This document shows, one piece after another, positions 5,870-7,276 of a stretch of DNA of 7,276 nt. Source of the DNA: Pseudanabaena sp. CAN_BIN31 (GTDB lineage: Bacteria > Cyanobacteriota > Cyanobacteriia > Pseudanabaenales > Pseudanabaenaceae); NCBI GenBank assembly GCA_026785865.1, contig JAJAZG010000326.1:1-7276 (forward strand), read 5' to 3'. Position 1 is the first letter of the stretch. Each line of letters starts with the position of its first letter. The notes beneath the pieces are model-generated. The model did not search any database and was not told the origin of the DNA. It saw only the letters and a program-made list of their open reading frames with translations. Both the position numbers and the translations under genes were made by a program.

Positions 5870-7057
5870 TTATTGTCTCAAAATAATTATATCGTTGCCA
5901 GTTACAGGAGTCCGCGCAATCAAATGATTTTCCGCATCCGCAACGAATAGCTTCTTGAAATTTAGCGATCGCGCTCTGGTTTGCAGATCATTCACCAATT
6001 GAGTTTGCTGAGTTGGCTCCAACTTGTACCAGCCCTCATTGAGTGCCACAATCAAGCGTCCGCGCTTAAAGTTGGTCTGCACCGAACCAAGCAAAGATTC
6101 ACCATACTGATTCGCCACTTCCGAAACTTGAGTTTGGATTTTGGCGATCGCAATTTGATCAGATGTCAGAGGTTTATCACCAGGCTCTGGTTTTACCAAA
6201 TCTTTATTGACCGATGGCTGCTTCTGAGCAATCTTGCCAACTGGTTTGGTAATTGCTACTGGCGATGCCACGACTTTTTTAACATTTTGGCTGTTGGCAT
6301 GGGATGGCTTGAGAATGAGTAATAGCGAAAATAGCGTGACCAAAGCCACAGTGCCAGCCCGCTTATCGAAAATTCGCTTCACTTCATCGGAAAGGGGAAC
6401 TTGCACGGCAATCCCACTGATAGATCGCCAAATTGGGGCGATCGCGGTCGCGGTCTTTTTCCAAGCATCATTTCCTTGAAGCTTTTCCCAAGAATTTACC
6501 AAGGAAGGGGTTGAGGCAGCCTTAGTCGAAGTCTTTTGCCAAATATTTGTGGCGATCGGATCGAGCTTGTCTACGGAGGCTTGCAAAAAGCCTAAAATTT
6601 TCGGCGTGACTCGTTCTTTGACAAATTTCCAAGCAATGCCAAACTCTTGCTTAACTTGCGCCACCATTGGTGAATCAGCCTCAGTTGTCGCATTGAGCAA
6701 CCCCGCCGCTTCTGTCGTAACTAAAGTGCTTTCTTGTCCTTCTAAATTTTGTTTAAGTTTGGTTAGCGCCATGACTAAAGCAGCGATCGCCTTAGCTGAG
6801 ATAGTTTGCGCTGTCTTCAATACATTATTTAGGACAGAGTTGCTAGAAACACTCTTTGTACTTGTTTCTACAGTCGCAGCTTCAACCATTGGAGCCTCAT
6901 CTACAGTCAACTTAACTTGCAGACTGCGGAATAAAGGCAGCAAGCTTTTGACGAGTTTAAGTAATAGCACTTGCAATTGAGGCTGTACTTTAGTCCAAGT
7001 TTGTCCAACCTGTTGAGATATGCGCTCAATCACTTCTTTCGGTTTGTTTTCTGTCAT
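5870..7057 (-). CDS. Single-pass membrane protein of unknown function, 395 aa
   Basis: I do not recognise a named family. Visible layout: an N-terminal amphipathic, Ala/Lys/Gln-rich helical region (1-230) without Cys. Two similar W-containing segments occur, TWTKVQPQLQVLL (about 21-33) and AWKFVKERVTPKIL (about 142-155), plus later Trp-containing helices (IWQKT, SWEKL, AWKKT, IWRS), suggesting an internal repeat. One transmembrane helix follows (about 235-250, LVTLFSLLLIL, after basic KR), then a Pro/Lys/Val linker (255-298). The compact C-terminal domain (about 299-395) contains VANQYGESLLGSVQ, RLIVALNEGWYKL, RSLNFKKLFVAD and TGNDIIIL and reads as an alpha/beta domain conserved among cyanobacterial hypothetical proteins (from memory, unverified). 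Which side of the membrane each half faces is not clear. The start is supported by AGGA (7068-7065) 7 nt before the ATG. A terminator follows the stop and the DUF3288 gene lies downstream. Confidence 0.8.
   Translation of the reverse strand: MTENKPKEVIERISQQVGQTWTKVQPQLQVLLLKLVKSLLPLFRSLQVKLTVDEAPMVEAATVETSTKSVSSNSVLNNVLKTAQTISAKAIAALVMALTKLKQNLEGQESTLVTTEAAGLLNATTEADSPMVAQVKQEFGIAWKFVKERVTPKILGFLQASVDKLDPIATNIWQKTSTKAASTPSLVNSWEKLQGNDAWKKTATAIAPIWRSISGIAVQVPLSDEVKRIFDKRAGTVALVTLFSLLLILKPSHANSQNVKKVVASPVAITKPVGKIAQKQPSVNKDLVKPEPGDKPLTSDQIAIAKIQTQVSEVANQYGESLLGSVQTNFKRGRLIVALNEGWYKLEPTQQTQLVNDLQTRARSLNFKKLFVADAENHLIARTPVTGNDIIILRQ
5886..5891 (-). promoter_or_regulatory. Possible -10 element for the DUF3288 gene
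   Basis: A perfect TATAAT on the minus strand lies within the last codons of the 395-aa gene, placing a transcript start a few bases before its stop codon and a leader of about 50 nt before the DUF3288 ATG. There is no convincing -35 box at the right distance. The resulting leader would contain the terminator hairpin, which argues either for attenuation or against this being a real promoter. Confidence 0.25.
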
Positions 7058-7146
7058 AAATGCATCCTGTCACAATTCACACGGCTGTCATGAAAAATAT
7101 CACAAAAAGTATCACAAAGTTATGCAATGAGCGCAATATCTTAATC
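7058..7146 (-). promoter_or_regulatory. Upstream region of the 395-aa gene
   Basis: This stretch of about 90 bp holds the Shine-Dalgarno AGGA and, farther up, a direct repeat TATCACAAA at 7098-7106 and 7110-7118 (12-bp period, reading TTTGTGATA on the minus strand). A weak promoter-like arrangement on the minus strand is TTGCGC, 17 bp, then GATACT preceded by TGT. The terminator core in the palindrome to the right suggests that transcription of this gene starts here and not farther upstream. Confidence 0.3.
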
Positions 7147-7276
7147 TATTTCTTTAGTTTAGCCCCAAGCAATTATCTAGCGATCGCGATAAAACTCAAA
7201 AGGTGTGGCATATGCCACACCTTTTGAGTTTTATCGCGATCGCTAGATAATTGCTTGGGGCTAAACTAAAGAAATA
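7147..7276. repeat. 130-bp perfect palindrome at the window end
   Basis: The two 65-base arms, 7147-7211 and 7212-7276, are exact reverse complements without a loop, centred on GCATATGC, and the symmetry runs to the last base of the window. The inner 42 bp (AAAACTC, AAAAGGTGTGGC, and mirror) resemble the terminator at 3301-3340, sharing GCCACA, two bases, TTTT(T)GAGTTTTAT. The outer arms carry HIP1 sites and no coding sequence. The core is probably a real terminator for a minus-strand gene beyond the right edge; the mirrored outer part is probably a fold-back artefact. Confidence 0.9.

Noticed and set aside
5981..6980. Three plus-strand ORFs (113, 81 and 143 aa) opposite the 395-aa gene
   Set aside because: They lie antisense to a continuous frame with a good Shine-Dalgarno sequence, a membrane helix and a terminator; they lack ribosome binding sites and plausible domains.
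7091..7120. CRP-like operator from the two TGTGA motifs upstream of the 395-aa gene
   Set aside because: The motifs are direct repeats 12 bp apart and not the inverted TGTGA-N6-TCACA arrangement, and the region is A/T-rich, so chance is likely.

Overview
The window is cyanobacterial. The octamer GCGATCGC (HIP1) occurs 11 times in 7.3 kb, a DUF3288-type protein is present, and a run of type IV pilin-like genes resembles the hps (hormogonium polysaccharide secretion) pseudopilin cluster of filamentous cyanobacteria. Composition and repeat style suggest a Pseudanabaena-like filamentous genus, but that is an impression and no phylogenetic marker is present. The odd length, the start inside a tandem repeat and the end in a perfect palindrome suggest that the window is a whole short contig.

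Layout. (1) 1-3258, plus strand: the 3' end of a Thr-rich, possibly HpsA-like protein, then three prepilin-like proteins with canonical G^FTLIE processing sites. They are packed as an operon (4-bp gap, 23-bp overlap, then 67 bp) and closed by a strong palindromic terminator at 3301-3330. (2) 3259-3581: intergenic, with the terminator and a good candidate sigma70-type promoter. (3) 3582-5252, plus strand: a membrane-anchored Hanks-type Ser/Thr kinase with an external beta-rich domain. (4) 5253-5540: intergenic, with two MITE/REP-like inverted repeats and a 23-bp-stem hairpin flanked by 8-bp direct repeats. (5) 5541-7057, minus strand: a 395-aa single-pass membrane protein of unknown function and, downstream of it, a 95-aa DUF3288 protein, separated by a compact intrinsic terminator. 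(6) 7058-7276: the upstream region of the 395-aa gene, then a 130-bp perfect palindrome at the window edge.

How the parts may work together. The pseudopilins would be cleaved by prepilin peptidase and assembled by type IV pilus-like machinery at the cell surface; in Nostoc related genes are needed for hormogonium polysaccharide secretion and gliding. The kinase has its own promoter and lies after a terminator, so functional coupling to the pilins is only suggested by proximity. The minus-strand pair is convergent to the kinase and looks unrelated.

I see no clearly new multi-gene system. The points most worth checking are the phage-tail-like beta module inside the third pseudopilin, the hairpin with target-site-like direct repeats at the end of the DUF3288 gene, the in-frame TGA in the first repeat array, and the terminal palindrome, which is more likely an assembly or library fold-back than biology.
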